Assembly (NCBI GenBank): GCA_017539425.1
Contig: JAFYHA010000022.1
Coordinates: 1 to 37,404 of the forward strand
Direction: 5' to 3'
Source of the DNA: Clostridia bacterium
GTDB lineage: Bacteria > Bacillota > Clostridia > Oscillospirales > CAG-272
DNA length: 37,404 bases
In this document: positions 1 through 8,216 of the stretch, piece by piece
Layout of the letters: each line of letters begins with the position of its first letter
Numbering within the stretch: the stretch's first letter is position 1
Position numbers and translations under genes: made by a program
Notes under the pieces: generated by a model
Database searches by the model: none
Seen by the model: only the letters and a program-made list of their open reading frames with translations
What the model was told of the DNA's origin: nothing

Positions 1-86
1 TCCTACCGTTGCACCGTTGCAGTCCGTGTCGTAGCACGCCTGTACGGCAAGGCACATGCTCTTTCCGAAATCCCGTTGCCCATATA
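1..86 (-). repeat. 86-base direct copy of an internal piece of the ADP-ribosylglycohydrolase gene
   Basis: Bases 1-86 match bases 430-515 in the same orientation with a single difference (G at 31, A at 460). The source segment encodes about residues 368-396 of the downstream-lying ADP-ribosylglycohydrolase, including the metal-binding DTDCNGA stretch. The match ends abruptly after position 86. The following 140 bases show no similarity to the gene. The piece lies beyond that gene's terminator, so it is either a partial duplication, the edge of a second gene copy, or a chimeric assembly join. It cannot be a functional gene as seen here. Confidence 0.85.
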
Positions 87-230
87 GTGCAGTTATCACT
101 TCATCGAGCTCGCTTCCGCCCTCTTGTGGCCCAATACCTAATTGTCAAGAGCCTTTTTTACTTTTTTTCAACTTTTTCGGGTAAATTTGCCTCCCAGTTG
201 CCTTCAGGTCCGCTTTTGCTTTCACGCGTT
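87..230. other. Unassigned AT-rich spacer with an isolated -35-like element
   Basis: No gene is supported here. On the minus strand an A-rich tract (about 155-180) precedes a perfect TTGACA (143-148), which resembles the upstream part of strong clostridial stable-RNA promoters. No -10 hexamer lies 16-18 bases downstream of it. The sequence may therefore be a promoter fragment cut by whatever created the adjacent 86-base repeat. Confidence 0.3.
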
Positions 231-260
231 AAAAAGAGACCGCCATTTTTGGCAGTCTCT
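231..260 (-). terminator. Rho-independent terminator after the ADP-ribosylglycohydrolase gene
   Basis: A 10-position stem (235-244 with 251-260, one C-A mismatch) closes an AT-rich six-base loop. On the minus strand it is followed by a short U run (231-235). It lies 20 bases past the stop codon of the ADP-ribosylglycohydrolase gene and probably ends the whole dnaX-ybaB-recR transcript. Confidence 0.8.
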
Positions 261-279
261 CATAATAAATAGGAAACAA

Positions 280-1617
280 TTATCTGTTGACCAGCGCTAT
301 TGTTCTTCTGGTCAGGTCCCCGGTATCCACGACCGGATAACCGGATATGTTGGTATACAGTTTGCCGTGGAACGGCTCCAGCCAAATCTCCGGGATAGCT
401 TTACGGCCTACCCACATTCCCAGTATAGATCCTACCGTTGCACCGTTGCAGTCCGTGTCATAGCACGCCTGTACGGCAAGGCACATGCTCTTTCCGAAAT
501 CCCGTTGCCCATATAAGACGGCCATCGCCACAATCATGGTGTTGGGGTTGGTGTAGACCCAACCGGCAGCCGCGTGAGGAGGATAGGCTTCATGGATCCT
601 GTCCATAACTTCTTCTGCACTCAGGCCATCGGCATACCACTGGCGGACCAGGTCAATATCCCGGCGCAGACGGCATTTCGCAGGAATCACGTCCAATCCG
701 GCGTTAAGAATATCATCCGCAGTTTCGGCCGTTGCGGCAGCCGCAATTGCGGCAGCGGCAAACATGGCCCCGTATATCCCGTTCTTCACATGGGAGATCA
801 CCGCGTCGCGATAGGCCATCTCAGCCGCTCGGGTCGGGTCTCCGGGATTGATATATCCGAAGAAATCCGTTCGGATCTGTGCGCCGATCCATTCCCGGAA
901 CGGGTTATAGGTATCCGCGCTTTGGGGCGGAAGCAGGCCCATGGCGGCATTGCGGTAGGCCACCCGTTCGGCCGTGCAGACATTCAGATACGGAAGATAG
1001 AGAAGCCAGGCCTCCATAACATCTACGGGCTTGAAATCCTTGCCGTACTGTTCCACCAACTTTAAGGAAAGCACGGTATAGTTCGTATCATCATCCGACG
1101 GGGATATCCCACCCGTAAGGTCCGCGTAGCACCGCCCGTAGAACCACTGTCCGGGTGTCTCCGCCATTTTGGCATATTCCGCAGACATATCGCACTTTTT
1201 GATGTACTTGTGAAGCGGCCAGTTTCCGGATGCCTTCAGCATCGGATACACGATAGTTCTGGGGAAACCTTCGGTGGGCTTGCCCAGCAAGCATCCGGCA
1301 ATGCGTCCGGTCCACGCGCCTTCCAGCCGGTCTTTTAACCCGTTCTCATCATAATCAAGGGGCTTTTTGGTGATCTTGTGAGGACTGCATGCGACGATGC
1401 TGTCATAATCAGACGGTTCCTCGAACGGATAACCGTCCTTGACCTTCACACGGTGCATGGCATCATACAACGCTTTGGCCAGTTCCTCATCTCCGGTGTT
1501 ACGGACATGTTCACAGGCGTCTTTAAAATCCTCGACCTCAAGGCCTTCCAGAATATCCTGCTCGTACTCCTCCACCATATGAGGAGCCAGACGGATCCAG
1601 GGCTGTTGCGTCAACAT
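280..1617 (-). CDS. ADP-ribosylglycohydrolase (DraG) family protein
   Basis: 445 residues. The DraG/ARH fold is supported by GRIAGCLLGKPTEG near residues 104-117, an acidic SDDDTNY near 174-180 (family TDDT motif, metal binding), a DAVISH segment in the middle, and [12 protein letters not shown] near residue 385 (family D-T-D metal motif). Known relatives remove ADP-ribose from proteins or small molecules using two Mg ions. Many bacterial members of this size have no known substrate. The N-terminal ~95 residues precede the core and are not recognised. It starts 12 bases after recR with a GAGGAGAG ribosome binding site, so it is the last gene of the dnaX-ybaB-recR unit. Whether its role is linked to recombination or to sugar metabolism (a sugar isomerase lies in the same unit) cannot be told from the sequence. 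Confidence 0.85.
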   Translation of the reverse strand: MLTQQPWIRLAPHMVEEYEQDILEGLEVEDFKDACEHVRNTGDEELAKALYDAMHRVKVKDGYPFEEPSDYDSIVACSPHKITKKPLDYDENGLKDRLEGAWTGRIAGCLLGKPTEGFPRTIVYPMLKASGNWPLHKYIKKCDMSAEYAKMAETPGQWFYGRCYADLTGGISPSDDDTNYTVLSLKLVEQYGKDFKPVDVMEAWLLYLPYLNVCTAERVAYRNAAMGLLPPQSADTYNPFREWIGAQIRTDFFGYINPGDPTRAAEMAYRDAVISHVKNGIYGAMFAAAAIAAAATAETADDILNAGLDVIPAKCRLRRDIDLVRQWYADGLSAEEVMDRIHEAYPPHAAAGWVYTNPNTMIVAMAVLYGQRDFGKSMCLAVQACYDTDCNGATVGSILGMWVGRKAIPEIWLEPFHGKLYTNISGYPVVDTGDLTRRTIALVNR

Positions 1618-1629
1618 TCTATACTCTCC

Positions 1630-2235
1630 TCAATCATCCACGATCTGACGACCCATCAGGGCGCGCGTAAGCGTAACTTCATCCGCATATTCCAGATCAG
1701 CACCAACGGGGATTCCGTATGCCAACCTTGTGACATTCACACCAAACGGCTTCAGGAGTTTGGATAGATACCGGGACGTCGTTTCTCCCTCGATGGTGGG
1801 ATTGGTCGCGATGATGACTTCCTTTACGGAACCGTCGGCCACACGGTTCACCAATTCACGCAGTTTCAAATCTTCCGGCGTAACTCCCGCAAGCGGAGAG
1901 ATCAAGCCGCCAAGCACATGGTATACACCCCTGTATTCGCGTACTTTTTCCATGGCATTGACCGCTTTGGGGTCGGCTACAACGCAAATCACGGAACGGT
2001 CCCTGGCCGGGTCTGTGCAAATCGGACAAATATCCTGATCCGTCAGGTTCTGACACACAGGACATCTGTGGATCTTGATTTTGGCTTCCAGAATCGCCTG
2101 TGCAAACCTCTCGGCTTCCTCTTTCGGCATATCCAGGACCGCATAGGCCATCCGCATGGCGGATTTCCGGCCAACGCCCTCCAGTTTGTTGAACTGCTCG
2201 GCAAGAATGTCCAGAGCCTCAATGGACTGTGCCAT
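1630..2235 (-). CDS. recR: Recombination mediator protein RecR
   Basis: 201 residues, the usual length. An N-terminal helix-hairpin-helix (LEGVGRKSAMRMA), a four-cysteine zinc finger (CPVC ... CPIC, about residues 57-72), a Toprim domain beginning VICVVADP, and the conserved GLISPLAGV and NPTIEGETT segments are all present. RecR works with RecO/RecF to load RecA on gapped DNA. The start ATG lies one base after the ybaB stop, so translation is probably coupled. It ends in TGA, followed at once by the ribosome binding site of the next gene, which is good evidence that TGA is a stop in this organism. Confidence 0.97.
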   Translation of the reverse strand: MAQSIEALDILAEQFNKLEGVGRKSAMRMAYAVLDMPKEEAERFAQAILEAKIKIHRCPVCQNLTDQDICPICTDPARDRSVICVVADPKAVNAMEKVREYRGVYHVLGGLISPLAGVTPEDLKLRELVNRVADGSVKEVIIATNPTIEGETTSRYLSKLLKPFGVNVTRLAYGIPVGADLEYADEVTLTRALMGRQIVDD

Positions 2236-2236
2236 C

Positions 2237-2587
2237 TTACATCATCCCGGGAATATTTCCCATTGAACCGGTGATCTGGCCCAGTTCCTCGGAGTTGACC
2301 TGCTCAACATGCTTGATCGCCTCATTGACACCGGCAACCAGGATATCCTGAAGCGTCTCGATGTCATCCGGGTCCACGATCTCCGGATCGATCTCGATAC
2401 TCAGAATTTCTTTCTTACCGTTGATCTTGATCTGTACGGCTCCGCCTCCGGCGGAAATATCATATTCCCGGAGTTCAAGTTCAGCCTGCTTGGCCTCCAT
2501 TTCCTCCTGCATTTTCTGGGCCTGCCGAATCATGGCCTGCATATTCTGAGGGCCACCGCCCATTCCCTTTGGAACGTTTGCTTTCAT
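2237..2587 (-). CDS. ybaB: YbaB/EbfC family nucleoid-associated protein
   Basis: 116 residues. It has a glycine/methionine-rich N-terminus (GMGGGPQNMQAMIRQAQKMQ), a coiled-coil-forming helix, then the family core with VQIKINGKKEILSIEIDPE. Members form dimers that bind DNA. The conserved order dnaX-ybaB-recR fits. The ribosome binding site is weak (an A-rich stretch), and the gene lies 43 bases after dnaX, so it depends on the dnaX transcript. Confidence 0.95.
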   Translation of the reverse strand: MKANVPKGMGGGPQNMQAMIRQAQKMQEEMEAKQAELELREYDISAGGGAVQIKINGKKEILSIEIDPEIVDPDDIETLQDILVAGVNEAIKHVEQVNSEELGQITGSMGNIPGMM

Positions 2588-2630
2588 CTTTTTTCAGCGG
2601 CTCGCCTGAGCCTTCTCTCCCTTCCTGTCT

Positions 2631-4214
2631 TTAATGATTCTCCAACTCCGAAAACAGCGACTGCTGCTCGGCATACTGATTGTCTTTGGGCTCAGCCAAA
2701 GCGAGTTCCACGTCTTGTTCCGTGATTGTCTCGGAAAGAACCGATCGCATCGCATTGAGCAGTTTCTGCAGATTGTCTCCTGCCTGAAGTCTGTCCATTC
2801 CAAAAGCACCTCTGAAGCGGATCAGATAACCGCCTTCCCCTTTCCGGAACGCCTGAGCGCCTTTGAGAGGAGAAGCCAGCGTAATATCCGACTTGGAAAG
2901 TGTATCCAGTATTTCAGGCCACTCCCGCATGGGTTTAATCGTTTTTGCTGCGGATGCGGATTGAACGGCAGGTTCCTGCTTTTGCCTTTGCAATGGCTTT
3001 GCAGGTGCGGATACCGGCTCGGATACAGGTGCTTCCTTTTGGACTTCCATAGATACTACAGGAGTTCCGCCTTTCAAACGCTCTTCAATTTTGGATATCC
3101 GAGCCATCAGGGACGTGACCGAAGTGTCCAACCTGGGGTCGGTCATTTTCAATAGAGTGATCTCAGCCGTCAGCCTTTTGATCACGTTTGCCTTCTGCAT
3201 GTTCAGATAGGCGTCTTCCAGCAAGGCGGCATGTGCAAGCAGCTGTTCTCTTGTGAACAGTCCGCTCACCCGCTTCAATTCCTCAAACTCCACGTCCGTA
3301 AGGTCCAGATATTCAGCAGCATTTGAAGAGATCTGCAGGACCAGCATATCCCTCCAGAATGAGATCAGCTCCTGCCAGTATACGATCAGATCCTTGGAGG
3401 ATTTGACCAGCGTATCCACTTGAGCCAGAACTGTTTCCCCGTCCCTGCGGGCCACGGCCTCCACCAGTGCCAGCAGATCCGTCCGGCTGGAACAACCCGT
3501 CGTTTCGTTGACTAGATCAACGGTCACCTTGTGCGTACCCGCCGAGCAGAGATCCAAAAGGCTGATGGCGTCCCGCATTCCGCCCTGGGACAACCGGGCG
3601 ATCTGGGCTGCAGCCCGTTCATCCAGATCGATGCCCTCGGCTTTTGCGATACTCATAAGTCTGTCTACGATATTCGTGTTCGAGATCCGTCTGAATTCAA
3701 AGCGCTGGCAGCGTGAGATCACGGTAGCCGGCAATTTCTGAAGCTCGGTGGTCGCCAAAATAAAAATCACATGTGCCGGCGGTTCTTCCAGGGTTTTGAG
3801 CAATGCGTTGAATGCACTGGTCGAAAGCATATGGACCTCGTCGATGATGTAAACGCGGTATTTCATCATGCCCGGAACATAGGTGACCTCGTCGCGGATA
3901 GCACGGATGTTCTCGATTCCGTTGTTGGAAGCGGCGTCCATTTCCACCACGTCGGTAGAACTGCCTTCTTCCAAACTCAGACAGTTTGCGCAATGTCCGC
4001 AGGGATTCCCGTTCTCCGGATGCTCGCAGTTGACGGCTTTGGCCAGTATCTTGGCGCAGGTCGTCTTTCCGGTTCCACGCGATCCGCTGAACAGATAGGC
4101 ATGACTGAGTTTGTTCTCCGTGACCTCATATTTCAGGACGGAGGTAATGTGGTCCTGCCCGATTACATCGTCAAACGACCCGGGTCTCCATTTTCGGTAT
4201 AAAGCCTGATGCAT
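2631..4214 (-). CDS. dnaX: DNA polymerase III subunit gamma/tau
   Basis: 527 residues from the ATG at 4214, which encodes MHQALYRKWRP and has GAGAGG just upstream. An upstream in-frame start at 4253 would run through the preceding gene's stop and lacks a ribosome binding site. The AAA+ domain carries Walker A GSRGTGKTT, a cysteine zinc module (CGHCANC), Walker B IIDEVHML and sensor 1 SRC. The clamp-loader lid and collar follow. A proline/alanine/glutamine-rich linker (about residues 395-425) leads to a C-terminal tau-like domain. It loads the sliding clamp and organises the replisome. No obvious slippery sequence for making a short gamma form was noticed. Confidence 0.97.
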   Translation of the reverse strand: MHQALYRKWRPGSFDDVIGQDHITSVLKYEVTENKLSHAYLFSGSRGTGKTTCAKILAKAVNCEHPENGNPCGHCANCLSLEEGSSTDVVEMDAASNNGIENIRAIRDEVTYVPGMMKYRVYIIDEVHMLSTSAFNALLKTLEEPPAHVIFILATTELQKLPATVISRCQRFEFRRISNTNIVDRLMSIAKAEGIDLDERAAAQIARLSQGGMRDAISLLDLCSAGTHKVTVDLVNETTGCSSRTDLLALVEAVARRDGETVLAQVDTLVKSSKDLIVYWQELISFWRDMLVLQISSNAAEYLDLTDVEFEELKRVSGLFTREQLLAHAALLEDAYLNMQKANVIKRLTAEITLLKMTDPRLDTSVTSLMARISKIEERLKGGTPVVSMEVQKEAPVSEPVSAPAKPLQRQKQEPAVQSASAAKTIKPMREWPEILDTLSKSDITLASPLKGAQAFRKGEGGYLIRFRGAFGMDRLQAGDNLQKLLNAMRSVLSETITEQDVELALAEPKDNQYAEQQSLFSELENH

Positions 4215-4228
4215 ACAAGACCTCTCTT

Positions 4229-5065
4229 TCAACCCAGCAGCGTTTTCAGACACGAAAAGCCTTCGGAAAGCGCAGGCAGGCAGGGCTCCGGCCCCTCAAA
4301 CTCCAGTGAAACCGTTCCGTTATATCCGGCATTGCGTAATATTTCAAAACATCCTTTCAGGTTCACGATGCCACGCCCTGCAACGGTTCCTACAATGTGG
4401 CGTCCTCCCCTGGTCTGGATGCCTCCGGCCTCGACCAATGTAAAATCTTTGGCATGCACATGGAACGCATATGGCGCTGCCATCCGGACAGACTCGACCG
4501 GATCGCAGTCCGTGCACAGAAAGTTGCCCAGATCCACCAGCCATCCGTAATTCGGCCGGTCTACGGCCTGTATGACAGCCCGCACCCGCTCCGGGTCCTG
4601 AAAGATGAATCCATGATTTTCTGAACAGGTCCGGATGCCAAACGATGCCGCATAGTCCGTGACTTCCCGGATTGGATCCACGACCAGCGGGACTGCATCC
4701 TGCCATGTGATATCGGGAGGCAGCTTCCAGGTAATGTCGTGCCTGAGCACCGGTGCACCCAGCGCTTCTGCGACCCGGATACACTGTTTGAGATCGCGAA
4801 CCGTCGCCTTCGGATCGGGGCTAAGGAAATCGGCACCGACCGTATAGGCAAAAACCTCCAGTCCGATCCGGTCGCAACACTCGCGAATGCGTTTCGCGTC
4901 CTCAAGCGGATTTGTGGAGAGCTTGCCCCCGAATGAATCCAGATTGACAAATTCAATCCCGTCATATCCGATGGCCTTGGCCTTCACGCAGATATCCTCA
5001 TAGGTAACCGCCGGCTCATTGGAAATGTATGCGGCAAAGCTATAGCTGCTGACTCCGATTTTCAT
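4229..5065 (-). CDS. Sugar phosphate isomerase/epimerase-like TIM-barrel protein
   Basis: 278 residues, starting MKIGVSSYSF. It is an AP-endonuclease-2-like xylose isomerase TIM barrel: YDGIEFVNLD near the second strand, CSENHGF in the middle, WLVDLGNF, and the metal-site FHVHAKDF near residues 195-202, followed by VSLEFEGPEP with a conserved glutamate near the end. Such proteins isomerise or epimerise sugars or polyols with a divalent metal. The substrate is not evident. It sits between the SRP RNA and dnaX, 14 bases before the dnaX start and about 27 bases after the SRP RNA U-run, an unusual insertion into an otherwise conserved neighbourhood. Confidence 0.85.
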   Translation of the reverse strand: MKIGVSSYSFAAYISNEPAVTYEDICVKAKAIGYDGIEFVNLDSFGGKLSTNPLEDAKRIRECCDRIGLEVFAYTVGADFLSPDPKATVRDLKQCIRVAEALGAPVLRHDITWKLPPDITWQDAVPLVVDPIREVTDYAASFGIRTCSENHGFIFQDPERVRAVIQAVDRPNYGWLVDLGNFLCTDCDPVESVRMAAPYAFHVHAKDFTLVEAGGIQTRGGRHIVGTVAGRGIVNLKGCFEILRNAGYNGTVSLEFEGPEPCLPALSEGFSCLKTLLG

Positions 5066-5091
5066 TCCGCGCCCCCCGAATTAGGATAGGT

Positions 5092-5409
5092 AAAAAACAG
5101 GACAAGCCGTAGATAAGACCATACACCTTTGAATCGAACATCGCTCCCGCGCGATACTTAAATCCACTGCTCAAGACAGGCTAACCTGCGGCACACCAGG
5201 TATTCTGCTTAATGCTGCTTGGTTCCCCACCTGACATGGTTCACAGCTCCTGATTGCGCAGGACCCATCTCTCAACACAGTGAAAGCAAGTCAATTCGTG
5301 TTAGATCCGTCCTCAAAAAAGGAATCCACCCCTGCTGTAGCGGGTTTCAGGTACAGGGCTCCGCTAATTCCCCGGCTGGTATGATCTTATGTACAGCTTG
5401 TCCCGCTGC
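5092..5409 (-). ncRNA. ffs: Signal recognition particle RNA, large (Alu-containing) type
   Basis: The minus strand carries the hallmark SRP domain IV: GTCAGGT-GG-GGAA-CC-AAGCAGC around 5214-5236. This is the usual GGAA tetraloop closed by GG/CC instead of the common CC/GG, a compensated swap. The ends pair with each other: GGGACAAGC near 5396-5404 against GCTTGTCC near 5099-5106, with ATAAGA/TCTTAT extending the helix. The gene ends in a run of six U. At about 310 bases it fits the Firmicutes form with an Alu domain. SRP RNA binds Ffh to target nascent membrane proteins. Location upstream of dnaX matches the scr-dnaX order in Bacillus. Ends are accurate to about 5 bases. Confidence 0.92.
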
Positions 5410-5415
5410 TTTTTC

Positions 5416-5444
5416 AGTATACCAAAAAGCAGCCTAAAATGCAA
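5416..5444 (-). promoter_or_regulatory. SRP RNA promoter
   Basis: On the minus strand TTGCAT (5439-5444) and TATACT (5416-5421) are separated by exactly 17 bases. The predicted start falls near 5409, matching the folded 5' end of the SRP RNA. It may also serve the downstream sugar isomerase and dnaX genes by readthrough. Confidence 0.75.
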
Positions 5445-5477
5445 CCGGTCAAAAGAAACTGGTCTCTTTTTTTGAAA

Positions 5478-5507
5478 GCACCGCGGCGGAAAGAACCGTC
5501 GCGGTGC
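5478..5507 (-). terminator. Hairpin terminator after the solute-binding protein gene
   Basis: A 12-base-pair GC-rich stem (5478-5489 with 5496-5507, one G-T pair) closes a six-base loop. On the minus strand only a short U-rich stretch (TTTC) follows, so termination may be imperfect. It separates the solute-binding protein gene from the SRP RNA promoter. Confidence 0.7.
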
Positions 5508-5535
5508 ATAGTTTGTTTTACAATTGGGGTCAGAA

Positions 5536-7047
5536 TCAGCCCAGTTTTTCATACTCTTCCACGAGTTTGGCAATGTTCTGTTCCAAAGGACCCTGGTTTG
5601 CCGCGATCATTGTGGCGGGATTCATATGCTTGATCCGGCACTGCCTGGGCAGGTCGGCCATGGAGACTTCCAGGCCGCCCAGATTCTGGCTGTAGAAATA
5701 GGCGAACGACAGTGTGGTCGAGTCGCGGATGATATCCAAAACCTGAACATCCTCGGGAGCGTCTGACAGTTTGGTCTGCATCGTGCTTTCATAGAACAGA
5801 GGCAGGATATCGTTGTAGGCCAGACAGGAAAGGGCTTCGATAATCACGCCAATCTCATGGGAATGATCCGTTGAGGTCGTCGGGATACCCCAGATCATAT
5901 CCGTGGCACCGGCGATATAATCAGACTGCTCATCATTCAGGAGAGGATCCGGCAAAAAGCCGTATTTTACCGTATCGATGGACCGGATGGTCAGGTAGAC
6001 GGTGCGCAGGCTGCTGGTCATCATGAAGATTGAACCCTGGGCGAACAGAGTATCCTGGATCTTATTGTCGTCGGTGTTGAAATAGCCCCATTCCAGAAGT
6101 TCGTTCAACAATTCGAACATCTCGTCAGCCCGAACGGGATCCAGTCCGTATTCCGGATAATCCTCGCTGTCCTTGGTCACAGATACCACGTCCATGCTAC
6201 GCTGCCAGGAGTAGCCGGCCTGACTGCCCATATAAAACCCGTAAACCTCTCCTTGGTCCGGATCGATTGTTCCATCCGAGTTGCTGTCGGTATAGGCGTC
6301 CTGTGCAAGCGATGTCATATTCTCCACGGTCCAGTCCTTGCTGAAGACCAGTTCATACGGATTATCCAGTTCCATATCCCGGACCATATTCTTGTTAAAC
6401 ACGATCATCTGCGCACCCTGCATCGGCGAATAGGATACATACGAAGAAGCCGCATAGAGTTTATTCCCGATTGAGGTGCCTTTCAGGTTGTTTTCCGGCC
6501 ACCAGGGCTTAGAAAAATCAAATGCATCAATATCATTCAGATTGGCGTAATAGCCCTTGAGCGCATTCCGGATGGTCAGATAGTCATGCCCCATGGTCAT
6601 GGAGTACACATCGCGGTCGCCGGACTGAACCGTTGTTTCCAGTTTGGCTGCCATTTCATTGTCCGTGCCGCCGTGAAAACGGTCAAACTGGCAATGGAAG
6701 CGTTCCTTGACAGCAGACATCGTATCATACAGACCGTCTTCGATGAGGTCTCCGGTGTAGTCATCAACCTCACTAATCACGAGAAGACCTCTGTCACTGT
6801 ACAGGATGTTGAAAATGTAATCATTCAGATCTTCATCCTGTAAAGAATCCGGGATAAAGGGTTTGCCTGTTTCATCGTCTCCAGGATTGACGCCCTGGGT
6901 TTCGGATGATGCCGGGGTTCCGTCTTTCGTTTCAGCGGAACCGCCTTTTGTCTCTTTATCGTCCGGAGTGGCGGGCGACCCGCAGGAAGCGAGCATGCCT
7001 GCGACGAGCCCCAGAATCAAAAGCAGGCAGATCAGTGTTTTCTTCAT
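5536..7047 (-). CDS. Extracellular solute-binding lipoprotein (ABC family 1 type)
   Basis: 503 residues from the ATG at 7047 (GAGGGAGA upstream). The longer frame to 7116 would overlap the ilvE end. A signal peptide MKKTLICLLLILGLVAGM leads to a lipobox LASC, so the mature protein is a surface lipoprotein. A low-complexity Thr/Gly/Glu linker (about residues 25-65) precedes the binding domain, which shows SBP-like features (ATDMIWGIP, and an EVYGFY segment next to a YTDSNSDGTIDPDQGE calcium-like loop). Such proteins usually bind oligosaccharides. No ABC permease or ATPase is adjacent, so its partner lies elsewhere. It starts 20 bases after ilvE and probably shares its transcript. Confidence 0.8.
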   Translation of the reverse strand: MKKTLICLLLILGLVAGMLASCGSPATPDDKETKGGSAETKDGTPASSETQGVNPGDDETGKPFIPDSLQDEDLNDYIFNILYSDRGLLVISEVDDYTGDLIEDGLYDTMSAVKERFHCQFDRFHGGTDNEMAAKLETTVQSGDRDVYSMTMGHDYLTIRNALKGYYANLNDIDAFDFSKPWWPENNLKGTSIGNKLYAASSYVSYSPMQGAQMIVFNKNMVRDMELDNPYELVFSKDWTVENMTSLAQDAYTDSNSDGTIDPDQGEVYGFYMGSQAGYSWQRSMDVVSVTKDSEDYPEYGLDPVRADEMFELLNELLEWGYFNTDDNKIQDTLFAQGSIFMMTSSLRTVYLTIRSIDTVKYGFLPDPLLNDEQSDYIAGATDMIWGIPTTSTDHSHEIGVIIEALSCLAYNDILPLFYESTMQTKLSDAPEDVQVLDIIRDSTTLSFAYFYSQNLGGLEVSMADLPRQCRIKHMNPATMIAANQGPLEQNIAKLVEEYEKLG

Positions 7048-7067
7048 AAATTTTTCTCCCTCATAAA

Positions 7068-8141
7068 TTAGCAAACCGGTTCGATCCAGTGGAATGTATC
7101 CGGGATACGTCCCCACTGGATTCCGGTCAGGTTGTCATACAGCATCTGGGAAATCGGACCGATTTCATTCTTATTGATGATGATCTTCTCTCCGTTTACG
7201 TTCAGTTCGCCGATCGGGGAAATGACCGCTGCCGTTCCAGAGCCGAATGCCTCATTCGGCGTTCCCGTATGCGCGGCTTCCACGACCTCGTCAATGGATA
7301 CTTTTCTCTCGCTGACCGTATAGCCCTTGGAACGCAGCATGTCGATACAGGACGCACGCGTGACACCTGGTAGGATATTGCCCTTTTCAAGCGTAGGCGT
7401 GACCACTTCCTGATTGATCACGAAAAACACGTTCATGGCACCGACTTCATCGATATATTTATGCTCAATGCCATCCAGCCAGAGGACCTGCGCATAACCC
7501 AGTTCCTCGGCCTTTTCCTGTCCGATCAGGGACGCAGCATAGTTGCCTCCGACCTTTGCAAATCCGGTTCCTCCCCGGACAGCACGCACATATTCGGATT
7601 CCACAATGATCTTGACCGGGTTGATTCCAGCAGCATAGTAGGAACCGACCGGACTCAGGATGATGCAGAACAGATAGTTCTTGGACGGGTGAACACCCAG
7701 ATGGACATCAGTTGCAATGATGAACGGGCGGATATACAGGGACGTTCCCACGGAATGGGGGACCCAGTCGCGCTCGACACGGACCAGTTCCTTGATGGCC
7801 TGCAGAACATCCTCGGGAGGCATCTGCGGAATGCACATTCTCTTGTTCGTCCGGTTCAATCGCTCAATGTTCTTGTCCGGACGAAAGAGTTGGATCTGGC
7901 CCGTCTTTTCGACACGATAGGCTTTCAGGCCTTCGAACATTTCCTGCGCATAGTGAAAGACGACACAGGCCGGATCCAGGACCAGCGGCCCGTAGGGTAC
8001 GATTCTCGGATCATACCAACCTTTTCCGGCGGTATAGTTCATCATGAACATATAATCCGTGAAATACTTGCCAAAGCCCAGTTTGTCATCCTCCGGTTTG
8101 GCTTTCAGGCTCTTGGCCTGTTCAAAACGAATGGAAAGCAT
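7068..8141 (-). CDS. ilvE: Branched-chain amino acid aminotransferase
   Basis: 357 residues from ATG 8141 (MLSIRFEQAKS). GGGGAG lies 9 bases upstream. The longer frame begins at 8201, inside the promoter and upstream of the expected transcript start, so it is excluded. Family motifs: YAQEMFEGLKAY, RMCIPQMP, YIRPF, GTGFAKVGGNYA with the PLP lysine at K196, YIDEVGAMNVF, and GTAAVISPIG. It interconverts Leu, Ile and Val with their 2-oxo acids using PLP and belongs to the BCAT group. It has its own promoter. Confidence 0.95.
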   Translation of the reverse strand: MLSIRFEQAKSLKAKPEDDKLGFGKYFTDYMFMMNYTAGKGWYDPRIVPYGPLVLDPACVVFHYAQEMFEGLKAYRVEKTGQIQLFRPDKNIERLNRTNKRMCIPQMPPEDVLQAIKELVRVERDWVPHSVGTSLYIRPFIIATDVHLGVHPSKNYLFCIILSPVGSYYAAGINPVKIIVESEYVRAVRGGTGFAKVGGNYAASLIGQEKAEELGYAQVLWLDGIEHKYIDEVGAMNVFFVINQEVVTPTLEKGNILPGVTRASCIDMLRSKGYTVSERKVSIDEVVEAAHTGTPNEAFGSGTAAVISPIGELNVNGEKIIINKNEIGPISQMLYDNLTGIQWGRIPDTFHWIEPVC

Positions 8142-8177
8142 ATTGATCATCTCCCCAAATGGATCTTTGTCTGTTAA

Positions 8178-8206
8178 ATTATATAACATTTTACGGCACA
8201 ATTCAA
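8178..8206 (-). promoter_or_regulatory. ilvE promoter
   Basis: On the minus strand TTGAAT (8201-8206) and a perfect TATAAT (8178-8183) are spaced by 17 bases. The predicted transcript start is near 8171, about 30 bases before the chosen ATG. No T-box or other leader structure fits in so short a leader. Confidence 0.85.
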
Positions 8207-8216
8207 TAATCTGCCG

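Noticed and set aside
143-148. TTGACA as a working promoter on the minus strand
   Set aside because: No -10 element lies at a suitable distance and no gene follows before the window edge.
9-516. Plus-strand open frames over the left end
   Set aside because: They run antisense to the ADP-ribosylglycohydrolase gene and its terminator, have no ribosome binding site and resemble no family.
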